Source: Paludibacter sp. | GTDB taxonomy: Bacteria; Bacteroidota; Bacteroidia; Bacteroidales; Paludibacteraceae | DNA: 60,276 nt | Direction: 5' to 3' | Assembly (NCBI GenBank): GCA_028710895.1 | Contig: JAQTTH010000024.1 | Location: 1 to 60,276 of the forward strand | Shown: positions 44,660 through 53,891 of the stretch, in pieces | Numbering within the stretch: the first letter of the stretch is position 1 | How the letters are laid out: the number at the start of each line of letters is the position of its first letter | Notes under the pieces: model-generated | Seen by the model: only the letters and a program-made list of their open reading frames with translations | Databases searched by the model: none | What the model was told of the DNA's origin: nothing | Made by a program: the position numbers and the translations under genes

Positions 44660-47107
44660 ATGGAAAATACCTCTCCTTATTATCAACTTGCTCACGATTT
44701 TGCTCTGTTTACAAATCGCTCTATTTTTCTTACGGGAAAAGCCGGAACCGGAAAAACAACCTTCCTGCATAAACTAAAGAAAGAGACTAAAAAACAAATG
44801 GCTGTGGTAGCACCAACCGGTGTGGCTGCTATCAATGCGGGTGGAACAACCATGCACTCGTTCTTTCAATTGCCGTTTAATCCTTATCTTCCAACTGCCG
44901 AGGGCCGTAAAAATCTGATTGAGAAAATGAAGATGCAGGGTAGTCGCCGGAAAGTATTGCAGGAGCTTGAACTATTGGTGATTGACGAAATAAGTATGGT
45001 GCGGGCGGACGTGCTTGATTCGGTTGATACGATACTTCGACATGTTCGTTATAGGAATAATGAGCCATTTGGAGGCGTACAGGTTATTTTTATTGGTGAC
45101 ATGTTCCAGCTATCACCCGTAGCAAGTGACGACGAATGGCGCATGCTTAGTCAGTATTATTCGAGTCCTTATTTCTTTCATAGTCACGTTATACAGCAAC
45201 AGCAACCGGTTTATATTGAACTGGATAAAATCTTCCGTCAAACGAATGGCGATTTTATTCGTGTATTAAATGAAGTGCGTAACAACTGTTTATCAGAATC
45301 GGGCTTAAAGTTACTTCAAAGCCGCTATAATCCTTCATTCGTGCCTCCAGGTGACGATACTTATATTACACTGACAACACACAACTACAAAGCCGATCAG
45401 ATAAATGCGGAAGAAATTGCCAAAATTAAAGGCAAAATATATACGTTTGATGCTGAAATTCAGGGAGAATATCCCGAAAAAAGCTACCCAACCGAGAAAA
45501 CACTAGAATTGAAAATCGGAGCAAAAGTCATGTTTCTGAAAAACGATACTGAAACACCACGACGTTTCTTCAATGGAAAAATTGGCGTGGTAGAAAGCAT
45601 TGACGAGGATTCAATCAGCATTAAATGTCCTGATGATTTTGAAGCGATTGAGCTGAATAAGGCTGTTTGGGAGAACATCCGCTATTCTACAAACCCAACT
45701 ACCAAGCAGATAGAAGAGGACGAACTTGGTAAATTTATTCAATACCCCTTGCGATTGGCATGGGCTATTACCATTCACAAGAGTCAGGGATTGACGTTTG
45801 ATAAAGCTGTGATTGATGCCGGAGCAGCTTTTGCAGCAGGTCAGGTTTATGTAGCCTTGAGTCGTTGTCGCTCGTTGGAAGGAATGGTTTTGTTGAGTAA
45901 AATTAATCCATCAACCATTCAGAACGACAAGCAAATTGTAGAACATGAACAGAATAAATTACCTGCGGAAGAACTTGAAATACAATTAAATGAATCAATA
46001 AATCTATATCGCAACTTTATACTGTTTCAATTATACGATTTCAAGAATTTAGTAGGACATGCCAACCGGTTATTGAAAGAAGTTACTGAGGTTGAAAGCT
46101 CGTTCAACGAAGAAACAGTTCCATTTCTGAAGGATATTGTTCGTCAATCGCAAAATTTGCAGGAAGTGGCTGAAAAGTTCCAGGGGCAATTGCAACGAAT
46201 ATTGAGCGAACGTCCGGTCATGGAAGAACATTTACAAGAAAGACTTGCTGCAGCCGGTGATTTTTTCAATGAAAAAGCCGGACTTTTGATGGAAACTTTA
46301 CGGCAATCGCCTGCAGTTTCTGATAGCCGTGCCAACGCAACGGAATACAACGACGGAATTAAAATGATCTTCTCTAATATTGCTCAGAAAAGCTTTCTAA
46401 TGAAGGGATTAAAGCTAAAATTTTCAGTTGAAGATTACTTTATTTTGAAAAACACATTCACAGTTCCTGATTTCAACGTAAATGCCTATGCCAAAACAAG
46501 TTCAAAGCAAAAACTCACAACGCGACAACCGGAATTGTTCAGACAGTTAATGCACATTCGCAATCAGATTTGCGAACCAGGCAACTTGCCCATTTACCTT
46601 GTTGCCGGAAGTCAGACTTTGAACGAAATGTCTGATTTTCTACCGCAAAACGAGCGTGATTTATTGCAGATAAGTGGCTTTGGACCGGCAAAAGTTGAGA
46701 AATATGGAAAGCAATTTTTAGATGTCATCATTGCCTATTGCCTCGAACACAAACTGCAATCGTTAATGCACGAAAAAGCAAGTGGAAAGAAAGAGAAAAA
46801 GGAGAAAAAGCCCGTTGGCGAGACATTTAGAATGTCTTTATCCATGTTCAACGAAGGCAGATCAATTGAAGAAATTGCCATGACCCGCAATTTGAATCAT
46901 TCAACCATTGTCAGTCATTTAGAAAGGTATGTAATGAGTGGAGAACTGGATATCAACAACTTTATCAGTGCCGAGAAACGTGAAATTGCCAGCGAAATGG
47001 TGCGGAAAGGCACTGAAACTGGTTCTATATACGAAATGTTGGGCACTTTTCTGAATTACACCGAAGTGAAAATGTTTATGGCCTGGCTCAGAGGCGGGAA
47101 GAGATAA
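44660..47107 (+). CDS. Pif1/RecD-like helicase with HRDC and helix-turn-helix domains
   Basis: The 815-residue protein begins MENTSPYYQLAHDF. It has Walker A GKAGTGKTTF near residue 27, Walker B LVIDEISMVRADVLD, GVQVIFIGDMFQLSPV and a late IHKSQGLTFDKAVID plus YVALSRCRSLEGM, all Pif1-like SF1B motifs. A long linker follows. Then an HRDC-like domain appears near 640-700 (RDLLQISGFGPAKVEKYG) and a C-terminal HTH_40-like domain (SLSMFNEGRSIEEIAMTRNLN). It is probably a DNA helicase acting in repair or replication. Its start is supported by the promoter. Confidence 0.9.
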   Translation: MENTSPYYQLAHDFALFTNRSIFLTGKAGTGKTTFLHKLKKETKKQMAVVAPTGVAAINAGGTTMHSFFQLPFNPYLPTAEGRKNLIEKMKMQGSRRKVLQELELLVIDEISMVRADVLDSVDTILRHVRYRNNEPFGGVQVIFIGDMFQLSPVASDDEWRMLSQYYSSPYFFHSHVIQQQQPVYIELDKIFRQTNGDFIRVLNEVRNNCLSESGLKLLQSRYNPSFVPPGDDTYITLTTHNYKADQINAEEIAKIKGKIYTFDAEIQGEYPEKSYPTEKTLELKIGAKVMFLKNDTETPRRFFNGKIGVVESIDEDSISIKCPDDFEAIELNKAVWENIRYSTNPTTKQIEEDELGKFIQYPLRLAWAITIHKSQGLTFDKAVIDAGAAFAAGQVYVALSRCRSLEGMVLLSKINPSTIQNDKQIVEHEQNKLPAEELEIQLNESINLYRNFILFQLYDFKNLVGHANRLLKEVTEVESSFNEETVPFLKDIVRQSQNLQEVAEKFQGQLQRILSERPVMEEHLQERLAAAGDFFNEKAGLLMETLRQSPAVSDSRANATEYNDGIKMIFSNIAQKSFLMKGLKLKFSVEDYFILKNTFTVPDFNVNAYAKTSSKQKLTTRQPELFRQLMHIRNQICEPGNLPIYLVAGSQTLNEMSDFLPQNERDLLQISGFGPAKVEKYGKQFLDVIIAYCLEHKLQSLMHEKASGKKEKKEKKPVGETFRMSLSMFNEGRSIEEIAMTRNLNHSTIVSHLERYVMSGELDINNFISAEKREIASEMVRKGTETGSIYEMLGTFLNYTEVKMFMAWLRGGKR

Positions 47108-47132
47108 TGCTTCAAAACAATTCTTTTTTCTT

Positions 47133-47140
47133 TATCTTTG
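47133..47140 (+). promoter_or_regulatory. Candidate -7 element for the gtrA-GT2 pair
   Basis: TATCTTTG matches TAnnTTTG, 34 nt before the gtrA start. The -33 TTG is not clear. Confidence 0.4.
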
Positions 47141-47174
47141 TAATTCAAAGACCAAAATCAAGTAAATACTGCTA

Positions 47175-47594
47175 ATGAAAAACTCAACACTTTATAAACG
47201 TTTATACGATTCCGGACTTATAAAGTTTATCAAGTATGGATTGGTAGGTGTTTTGGGTTTAGTGGTAGATATGGGTGTTTTTTACCTATTGAACAAGAAG
47301 TTGGGAGTGAATTATGTTGTTGCCAATATAACAAGTTCCAGTTTAGCTATCATTCACAACTTCATTCTGAATAGTTATTTCACATTTAAAATTACCGACA
47401 ATAAACTGAAACGATTTGCCACATTCTATCTGATAGCACTTATTGGAATGGCAGTAAGCTCGGGCCTTTTGGTTGTGTTTATTGATGGTTTAAAATTGGA
47501 TACAATGGTTTCGAAGCTAATAACCGTGTTCATTGTGGCTATTGGTCAGTTTATTTTCAACAAAAAACTCACTTTTCGTAAAAATAAAAAATGA
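47175..47594 (+). CDS. GtrA-family membrane protein
   Basis: The 139-residue protein has four hydrophobic segments and the GtrA pattern FIKYGLVGVLGLVVDMGVFYLL, ASSxAIxHNFxLNxxxTF-like residues (SSSLAIIHNFILNSYFTFK), and a basic tail. GtrA proteins are thought to flip polyprenyl-linked sugars made by GtrB partners. Its stop overlaps the start of the following GT2 gene (ATGA), which fits this partnership. Confidence 0.92.
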   Translation: MKNSTLYKRLYDSGLIKFIKYGLVGVLGLVVDMGVFYLLNKKLGVNYVVANITSSSLAIIHNFILNSYFTFKITDNKLKRFATFYLIALIGMAVSSGLLVVFIDGLKLDTMVSKLITVFIVAIGQFIFNKKLTFRKNKK

Positions 47595-48529
47595 TGGAAT
47601 CACTCAGTGTCATTGTCCCTTGTTATAACGAAGAAGCCGTTATCAATGAGTCATATAGCCGATTAAAAAAGGTGCTTGATGGCATCAAAACTCATCAATC
47701 AGAGATTATATTTATAAATGATGGAAGTCAGGATAAGACAGCAGAAATGCTCAGTGCCATTGCTGCCAATGACAAACAGGTTAAAGTGCTTCATTTCTCC
47801 CGTAATTTTGGCCACCAACCCGCTGTAACTGCCGGAATTCATTATTGCACAAGTGATTTAGCCATTATAATTGATGCTGACCTTCAAGACCCTCCTGAAT
47901 TGATTCCAGACTTACTCGAAACTCAAAAGCGCGAAAATGCCAATGTCGTTTATTGCGTTCGAGAAAAACGTAATGGAGAAAGTTTTTTCAAAAAGCTGAC
48001 AGCCCGTTTGTTTTATCGTTCGATGAATTACTTGTCGGAAACAAATTTTCCGCTTGACACAGGTGATTTCAGGCTCATTGACAAGCAGGTAATGCACGAA
48101 TTCAAAAAATTCCGGGAAAAAGGAAAATATATCCGTGGCATTATCAGTTGGATTGGTTTTAAGCAAGTTCCGTTTACCTATAAACGCGAAGCCCGTTTTG
48201 CCGGCGAAACTAAATATCCGCTCAGCAAAATGGTTCATTTTGCTGCAACAGCCATGCTTTATTTTTCCAAAAAACCACTGAAACTGGCCACAGGACTTGG
48301 TTTTGTTACTGTCCTGATTGGAATAATTTATGCTATATGGATTTTGGTTGGAAAAATTGTTGGTTTTACACATGCCATTTCGGGTTGGAGTTCTATCATT
48401 ATCTTAATCATTTTCTTTGGTGGCGTTCAATTGCTAACCGTTGGGGTATTAGGGCAATACATAGGCATTCTTTTCGATGAGATTAAAGACCGTCCTGAAT
48501 ACATTGTTGAGAAAGAAGAAAATTGTTGA
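47591..48529 (+). CDS. GtrB-like polyprenyl-phosphate glycosyltransferase (GT2)
   Basis: The 312-residue protein has a GT-A domain (VIVPCYNEEAVINESYSRL, FINDGSQDKT, DADLQDPPELIPDLL, DTGDFRLID) and two C-terminal membrane helices (GLGFVTVLIGIIYAIWILVG and IIILIIFFGGVQLLTVGVLG), as in GtrB/DPM1-type enzymes that charge undecaprenyl phosphate with a sugar. It overlaps gtrA by 4 nt, so the two form a lipid-linked sugar module. ATG at 47591 or 47594 are both possible. The sugar is unknown. Confidence 0.93.
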   Translation: MMESLSVIVPCYNEEAVINESYSRLKKVLDGIKTHQSEIIFINDGSQDKTAEMLSAIAANDKQVKVLHFSRNFGHQPAVTAGIHYCTSDLAIIIDADLQDPPELIPDLLETQKRENANVVYCVREKRNGESFFKKLTARLFYRSMNYLSETNFPLDTGDFRLIDKQVMHEFKKFREKGKYIRGIISWIGFKQVPFTYKREARFAGETKYPLSKMVHFAATAMLYFSKKPLKLATGLGFVTVLIGIIYAIWILVGKIVGFTHAISGWSSIIILIIFFGGVQLLTVGVLGQYIGILFDEIKDRPEYIVEKEENC

Positions 48530-48555
48530 ACCGTTTCATTCTGCCTAATTTACCG

Positions 48556-48563
48556 TACCTTTG
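48556..48563 (+). promoter_or_regulatory. -7 element just before the DEAD-box gene
   Basis: TACCTTTG matches TAnnTTTG and ends 4 nt before the ATG at 48568, so transcription would begin at or next to the start codon. No TTG lies at the normal distance. The nearest, at 48526-48528, is 27 nt away. Confidence 0.4.
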
Positions 48564-48567
48564 TAAC

Positions 48568-49863
48568 ATGAATCAGCAAATTATTCTCGATAAATTGGGC
48601 ATTGAAACGCTCAATCCCATGCAAAAAGAAGCTTACTCAACCATTCAATCGAATGAGGAAGTTGTTTTGCTCTCTCCCACCGGAACCGGTAAAACGGTTG
48701 CTTTTTTGTTACCAATTATTGCCGAACTGGATGATGTCTGCAATGAAATTCAGGTGCTTATTGTAGTTCCTTCACGGGAGTTGGCACTTCAAATAGAGCA
48801 GGTTATCCGTCAAATGGGTTCAGGATTTAAGACCAATGCAGTTTATGGTGGTCGTGCCGGTTCGCAGGATAAAATTGACCTTAAACATCGTCCGGCGATT
48901 TTGATTGGTACACCGGGACGTATTGCCGACCATTTACGCAAAGAAAGTTTTTCGACAGAATTTATCAAGACGTTAGTGCTTGACGAGTTCGACAAATCGC
49001 TTGAAGTTGGTTTTGAAGTGGAAATGACTGAGATAGTTGCTGCATTGCCCAAAGTGAAAAAGAAAATCATGACTTCGGCTACTCAGGCACTGAAAATCCC
49101 GGTATTCGTTGGGCTCAAGCACCCGAAATACATCAATTACCTTCACGAAACCATCACACAGCTCACTATTAAAACCATTCTTTCACCTTCGAAAGATAAG
49201 CTGGAAACACTGGTAGATGCATTAAGTTACATTGGCAACCAACCGGGCATTATCTTTTGCAATTTCAAAGAAACAATTCAGCGTGTCAGCGATCATTTGA
49301 CGGCAAATAATATCAGTCATGGCACCTTTCATGGCGGTATGGAACAAATAGACCGTGAACGGGCGCTGATAAAATTCCGGAATGGAACACATCAACTAAT
49401 TCTTGCTACAGATTTAGCAGCCAGAGGATTGGATATTCCGGAAATTAAATTTATTTTGCATTACCAGCTTCCATCTAAAAGTCAGGAATTTACGCATCGT
49501 AATGGTCGTACAGCACGTATGAACAGCGACGGAACAGCCTATATTCTGGCCTGGAAAAATGAGCAATTACCTGATTTTATTGGCAAAACCCCTATAGAAG
49601 AAATTAAACCGGCTCCCCTACCCTCACCTTCTGTGTGGAAAACGCTTTATATTTCGGGTGGACGACGCGATAAGATCTCCAAAGGTGACATTGCAGGATT
49701 ATTCATCAAGCAAGGAAAATTACGGCAAGATGAGTTGGGAATCATTGAAATAAAGCAGGACTGCGCATTTGTGGGCGTTGTGGCATCCAAAATTGATGAT
49801 GTAATTTTTCATACAAATAATACAAAGCTAAAAACAAAGAAAATACGTGTAAGCGAAATATAA
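48568..49863 (+). CDS. DEAD-box-like RNA helicase (motif II DEFD)
   Basis: The 431-residue protein starts MNQQIILDKLG at 48568. Frame-consistent TTG starts further up lie inside the upstream gene. The Q-motif region is LNPMQKEAY, Walker A is SPTGTGKT, motif Ib is TPGR, motif II is VLDEFDK (DEFD, not DEAD), motif III is SAT, and motif VI is THRNGRTARM. The C-terminal part ends with a small basic domain. It resembles bacterial DEAD-box helicases used in ribosome assembly or RNA turnover. The specific RNA partner is unknown. It follows the GT2 gene with a probable promoter of its own. Confidence 0.88.
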   Translation: MNQQIILDKLGIETLNPMQKEAYSTIQSNEEVVLLSPTGTGKTVAFLLPIIAELDDVCNEIQVLIVVPSRELALQIEQVIRQMGSGFKTNAVYGGRAGSQDKIDLKHRPAILIGTPGRIADHLRKESFSTEFIKTLVLDEFDKSLEVGFEVEMTEIVAALPKVKKKIMTSATQALKIPVFVGLKHPKYINYLHETITQLTIKTILSPSKDKLETLVDALSYIGNQPGIIFCNFKETIQRVSDHLTANNISHGTFHGGMEQIDRERALIKFRNGTHQLILATDLAARGLDIPEIKFILHYQLPSKSQEFTHRNGRTARMNSDGTAYILAWKNEQLPDFIGKTPIEEIKPAPLPSPSVWKTLYISGGRRDKISKGDIAGLFIKQGKLRQDELGIIEIKQDCAFVGVVASKIDDVIFHTNNTKLKTKKIRVSEI

Positions 49864-49906
49864 TCAACAAAGAAATCTAAGTCAAATCACAATTAAATCT
49901 ATAAAC

Positions 49907-50797
49907 ATGAGCATTTTAGGACCTTTTTTCAATCCGGTTGAGTGGGTAAAAGCACATAAGTTCAACAAAGAAAATTCAAAATTCGATAAATCGAGTTATG
50001 ATTTGGAATTGTATCTTTATTCCAAGATATTAAACAACAACATGTTGCATTGGGGATATTTTGAAGACACAAACGTACTACCCGAAACTATTTCGTTGAA
50101 ACAGGTTGAAGATGCTCAGGTTAATTATGCAAACAATATCATTGAACAAATTACAGATACCCAAAACCCGGTTCTAGATGTGGGTTGTGGAATGGGTGGG
50201 CTGGCGCAATTGATGCTTAAAAAAAAGCTCAAAGTGGAAGTTTTGACGCCTAATAAAAATCAGATCCAATATATCAATAGCAATTTCGAAGGCTTAGTAA
50301 GCCACAATTGTAAGTTTGAGCAATTTGAATCGGAACAAAAATTCGGAACTGTCATCAATTCCGAATCATTACAATACATTTCGTTGGATGATGCCTTTAA
50401 AAAAGCAGACGAAATTATGCTTTCCAATGGTCGGTGGATAATTGTTGACTATTTCCGGCTGAATGAAACCGGTATCAATAAAAGCGCTCATTTGCTTAAA
50501 AACTTCAACGAAAAACTGGAAGAATACAACTGGAAAAAAGTGTATGAAAAGGATATTACATTGAATGTTTTGCCAACAATTGCCTTTGCAAATATGTATT
50601 ACACCCGCATTTTGCTGCCTGTGAAGCATTATGCATTCGAAAAACTACGATTTAAAAAGGGTTGGTTGTTTTATCTGACAAAGAACCTCAGAGAAACAAT
50701 TGATAAAAAAATTGTAAAAGAAAAAGCCGCAATTGATCCCGCTCAGTTTGTGAACGAAAAGAAATATATGTTCTTCGTTTTGGAGAAAAACATCTAA
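49907..50797 (+). CDS. SAM-dependent methyltransferase (CFA synthase-like)
   Basis: The 296-residue class I methyltransferase has the SAM motif VLDVGCGMGGLAQLM near residue 88, a preceding LHWGYFED, and NSESLQYISLDDAF. This arrangement resembles cyclopropane-fatty-acid-synthase-like and small-molecule methyltransferases. The N-terminus has no signal. It lies 44 nt after the helicase gene and 14 nt before the RibD-like gene. The substrate is unknown. Confidence 0.82.
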   Translation: MSILGPFFNPVEWVKAHKFNKENSKFDKSSYDLELYLYSKILNNNMLHWGYFEDTNVLPETISLKQVEDAQVNYANNIIEQITDTQNPVLDVGCGMGGLAQLMLKKKLKVEVLTPNKNQIQYINSNFEGLVSHNCKFEQFESEQKFGTVINSESLQYISLDDAFKKADEIMLSNGRWIIVDYFRLNETGINKSAHLLKNFNEKLEEYNWKKVYEKDITLNVLPTIAFANMYYTRILLPVKHYAFEKLRFKKGWLFYLTKNLRETIDKKIVKEKAAIDPAQFVNEKKYMFFVLEKNI

Positions 50798-50810
50798 TTT
50801 CGAATGTTTT

Positions 50811-51335
50811 ATGAGAAAGTCCGTTCTATATATTGCAGCAAGCTTAGATGGTTTTATTGCAAAACCAAACGATGATTTGAGCTTCTTGTCGATAGTTGAA
50901 CAAGCCGGTGAAGATTATGGCTATTCGGATTTTCTAAATACTGTTGATACAATAATCATTGGCCGAAAAACCTACGATTGGGTTGTAAATGAGGTGGGTG
51001 AATTTCCGAATGCCCACCTGGAAACCTATGTAATCACAAGAACAGCAAAACCGGATTCAGGGAATATCAAATTCTATTCTGATGATTTAGCTCAATTAAT
51101 GAATAACCTGAAACAGAAATCAGGGAAAAATATATTCATCGATGGTGGAGCTGAGATAGTAACTGAATTATTGAAGAAATCATTGATTGATGAAGTCATT
51201 ATCTCTGTCATACCGGTAATTCTTGGTGATGGTATTCGATTATTTCAAAATGGAATTCCCGAAAACGAGCTTAAACTTATCGGTTCAAAAGGATTTGAGA
51301 AAGGGCTTGTTCAACTTCATTACAAAATACTGTAA
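50811..51335 (+). CDS. Dihydrofolate reductase-like protein (RibD C-terminal domain)
   Basis: The 174-residue protein has the family pattern MRKSVLYIAASLDGFIAKPNDD, IIIGRKTYDWV, NIFIDGGAEIVTELL and VIPVILGDGIRLF. These match RibD C-terminal-like reductases that use NADPH; they are usually not true folate enzymes in this form. It is a small cytosolic protein, 14 nt after the methyltransferase gene. The natural substrate cannot be stated. Confidence 0.88.
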   Translation: MRKSVLYIAASLDGFIAKPNDDLSFLSIVEQAGEDYGYSDFLNTVDTIIIGRKTYDWVVNEVGEFPNAHLETYVITRTAKPDSGNIKFYSDDLAQLMNNLKQKSGKNIFIDGGAEIVTELLKKSLIDEVIISVIPVILGDGIRLFQNGIPENELKLIGSKGFEKGLVQLHYKIL

Positions 51336-51396
51336 ACATTTTAACTTGAATGTTGTTTTATTGTTTAAAGTTGATGTTTAATTTCATTCAATTACA

Positions 51397-52302
51397 ATGC
51401 ATATACTATTTATCAATTCACTAACTGATAGTTGGTTATCATTTCTCATTAATCAACCAATTATCAATCAATTATTCAACACCTGGGTTTCTATATTAAT
51501 CGTCACTATCCTTATTTGCTTTATAGTAGGTGAACTTACTCGTAATTTTAGTCAGGTTGACAAAATATGGAGCATTATGCCCATTGTTTACAGTGGAGTA
51601 ACTTTATTCGCATTCCCCGATTCTCCACGTGTATTAATTATGTCGTTACTTGTAACGTTTTGGGGACTTCGCCTTAGCTATAATTTTTACCGAAAAGGCG
51701 GATATAACATTATCCCATGGAAAGGTGAAGAAGACTACCGTTGGGCTGTTTTACGTCAGAATCCGAAGCTAAAAGGCTTTCGTACAACACTGTTCAATTT
51801 GCTGTTTATTTCATTCTATCAGCAAGTGCTAATAATGCTTTTCAGTACTCCGCTCCTATTAGCTGCTCAACATTCAGATAAAGCTCTCACCGGATTAGAT
51901 TTTATGGCTGCAGGATTTATGTTCCTGTTTATTTTAATTGAAACTATTGCTGATAACCAATTGTTTAATTTTCATCTACAAAAACAGAATAAAATATCCC
52001 GAAATGATCGGTTTACAAACTCTCTCAACAAAGGTTTTATGATGGATGGGTTATGGAAATATGTTCGTCATCCCAATTTTGCTGCAGAACAATCAATCTG
52101 GGTTTCATTCTATTTTTTTGGAGTGGCAGCTTCAGGACATTGGATTAACTGGACACTAACCGGACCATTCTTGTTGATAATGCTATTCATAGGAAGTTCA
52201 GATTTTACAGAAAGTATCAGCAAACAAAAATATCCTGAATATGAAGATTATCAGGAAAATGTGCCTAAATTTATTCCTGTAAGTTTAAAAAGTAAGAAAT
52301 AA
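51397..52302 (+). CDS. DUF1295 membrane protein (steroid 5-alpha-reductase-like)
   Basis: The 301-residue polytopic protein has several hydrophobic segments and the conserved DUF1295 pattern VDKIWSIMPIVYS, GLRLSYNFYRKGGY, EDYRWAVLR, and GLWKYVRHPNFAAEQSIWVSFY. The RHPN-type motif is shared with methyltransferase- and reductase-like membrane enzymes such as ICMT and 5-alpha-reductases. The family's substrate in bacteria is unknown; a lipid is likely. It is followed by an unrelated small hydrolase 45 nt away. Confidence 0.88.
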   Translation: MHILFINSLTDSWLSFLINQPIINQLFNTWVSILIVTILICFIVGELTRNFSQVDKIWSIMPIVYSGVTLFAFPDSPRVLIMSLLVTFWGLRLSYNFYRKGGYNIIPWKGEEDYRWAVLRQNPKLKGFRTTLFNLLFISFYQQVLIMLFSTPLLLAAQHSDKALTGLDFMAAGFMFLFILIETIADNQLFNFHLQKQNKISRNDRFTNSLNKGFMMDGLWKYVRHPNFAAEQSIWVSFYFFGVAASGHWINWTLTGPFLLIMLFIGSSDFTESISKQKYPEYEDYQENVPKFIPVSLKSKK

Positions 52303-52347
52303 TCTATTCTCAAATCAAGAATATAAACTTTTTATAATTAATACATT

Positions 52348-53094
52348 ATGAATATAATAGTCAAAAGAATTCTGATTGGAATCGGTGTTTTGATTCTCAT
52401 TTTGGTTGCAATAATGGGTGGTTTCTATTTTAAAATGAAATCAGAAATTAAAGATATGCATGTATTGGAAACAAGACAAGTGACAAAGGATGTGTATTCA
52501 ATCAAAGATTCATTTGTAAATATGTTTTTAGTTCAGGATAGCGATAAATACGTTGCTGTTGATGCTGGAGCTGATGTTGCTACGATCCGAAAAGAACTCA
52601 AAACACTCAAAATTGACTCTTCTAAGGTTGTTGCTGTATTTCTTACCCACGGTGATGGCGACCACACTGCTGCACTTTCGATGTTTAAAGAGGCAAAAAT
52701 TTATCTTTCCAAGGACGAAGAGCAAATGATAAATGGCAAAACAGCTAAAATGATGTTCATCCACAACAGCATTTCACGGAAAGATTACACGTTGCTGGAA
52801 GATCAGCAGTTGTTGAAAGTTGGAAATACAACGGTAAAAAGTATCATAACTCCGGGACATACTCCGGGCTCGATGAGCTACCTCATAAATGATAGTTTAT
52901 TGTTTGTTGGTGATGCTTTTGGATTGAATCATGGAAAGGTTGCAAAACCAAACGCATTCTTTAGCAAAGACATGAATCTGGCTATAAAATCATTCGATAA
53001 AATATCCAGTTTACCTAGCGTTAAATACATTTTCACCGCTCATACCGGATTTAGTAGTGAGTATAAAAATGCTGTAAAAACCGAATTAAAATGA
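52348..53094 (+). CDS. MBL-fold hydrolase with HxDxDH metal motif
   Basis: The 248-residue protein has an N-terminal membrane anchor or signal (RILIGIGVLILILVAIMGGFYF), so the hydrolase domain is probably periplasmic. The metal motif reads THGDGDHT: the second His of HxHxDH is Asp, a variant known in ComEC-type MBL proteins. Further ligands are ITPGHTPGSMSYL, FVGDAFG and FTAHTG. It overlaps the next gene by 4 nt. The substrate is unknown. Confidence 0.86.
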   Translation: MNIIVKRILIGIGVLILILVAIMGGFYFKMKSEIKDMHVLETRQVTKDVYSIKDSFVNMFLVQDSDKYVAVDAGADVATIRKELKTLKIDSSKVVAVFLTHGDGDHTAALSMFKEAKIYLSKDEEQMINGKTAKMMFIHNSISRKDYTLLEDQQLLKVGNTTVKSIITPGHTPGSMSYLINDSLLFVGDAFGLNHGKVAKPNAFFSKDMNLAIKSFDKISSLPSVKYIFTAHTGFSSEYKNAVKTELK

Positions 53095-53759
53095 AAGTAA
53101 TACTCTTTGGATCAACAGGAATGATTGGGCAAGGCACGTTGCAGGAATGCCTGAAAGACAAACAAGTTGAAAAGGTCCTGGTTATAAACCGTCAATCATG
53201 CGGTGTAACAGACCCAAAACTAACGGAAATTATTCACAGTGATTTCTACGATTTATCCTCAATCTCAGGTAATTTTGCCGGTTATGATACCTGTTTATAT
53301 TGTCTGGGAATTAGCTCGGTAGGCATGGCTGAAGCAGACTATCACCGCGTAACCTATGATTTGACCATCCATATCGCTGAAACGCTGTTGAACCTCAATA
53401 AGAATATGAATTTTTGCTATATTTCCGGGGCAAATACCGACAGTACTGAAAAAGGAAAAACGATGTGGGCACGCGTAAAGGGGAAAACAGAGAATGCCTT
53501 ATTGGCAATGCCATTCAAAAACGTTTATATGCTTCGCCCGGGATTTATTGAACCGTTGAAAGGCATCAAATCAAAAACTCCATTATATCAGTTCATTTAC
53601 AGCGCTTTCAAACCATTGTTTTTCATTCTCAGAAATTTCAAAAACATAGCTACAAATACCGAAACCCTTGGTAAAGCTATGATTTTAGCTGCTACCAATG
53701 GTTATGAAAAACCTGTTTTGGAAAGTCGGGATATTAATGAAATTGCAAAAACGGTCTGA
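53091..53759 (+). CDS. NAD(P)-binding epimerase-like oxidoreductase
   Basis: The 222-residue Rossmann-fold protein has GSTGMIGQGTLQECL near the start (GxxGxxG), followed by VLVINRQ. CYISGANTDSTEKGKTMWARVKG has the usual Ser and Lys, and MLRPGFIEPL is seen further on. This resembles atypical short-chain NAD(P)-binding proteins of the HTATIP2 type. It starts within the end of the hydrolase gene (4 nt), so they are translationally coupled, then a strong terminator follows. Confidence 0.82.
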   Translation: MKVILFGSTGMIGQGTLQECLKDKQVEKVLVINRQSCGVTDPKLTEIIHSDFYDLSSISGNFAGYDTCLYCLGISSVGMAEADYHRVTYDLTIHIAETLLNLNKNMNFCYISGANTDSTEKGKTMWARVKGKTENALLAMPFKNVYMLRPGFIEPLKGIKSKTPLYQFIYSAFKPLFFILRNFKNIATNTETLGKAMILAATNGYEKPVLESRDINEIAKTV

Positions 53760-53771
53760 TATCTTTAGAGA

Positions 53772-53813
53772 TAACAGGGTCATTTGAAATTAAATCAAAT
53801 GACCCTGTTTTGT
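53772..53813 (+). terminator. Strong intrinsic terminator, 15-bp stem
   Basis: A perfect 15-bp inverted repeat (53773-53787 with 53795-53809) with a 7-nt loop and TTTTG after it. It closes the run of small enzyme genes from 49.9 kb. Confidence 0.9.
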
Positions 53814-53891
53814 TTATATCCACTAACTAATCGATAAAATTAAACCTTTTACACCCCAAAGCCGTTTTATGCCAAACATAAAACAGCTAAT

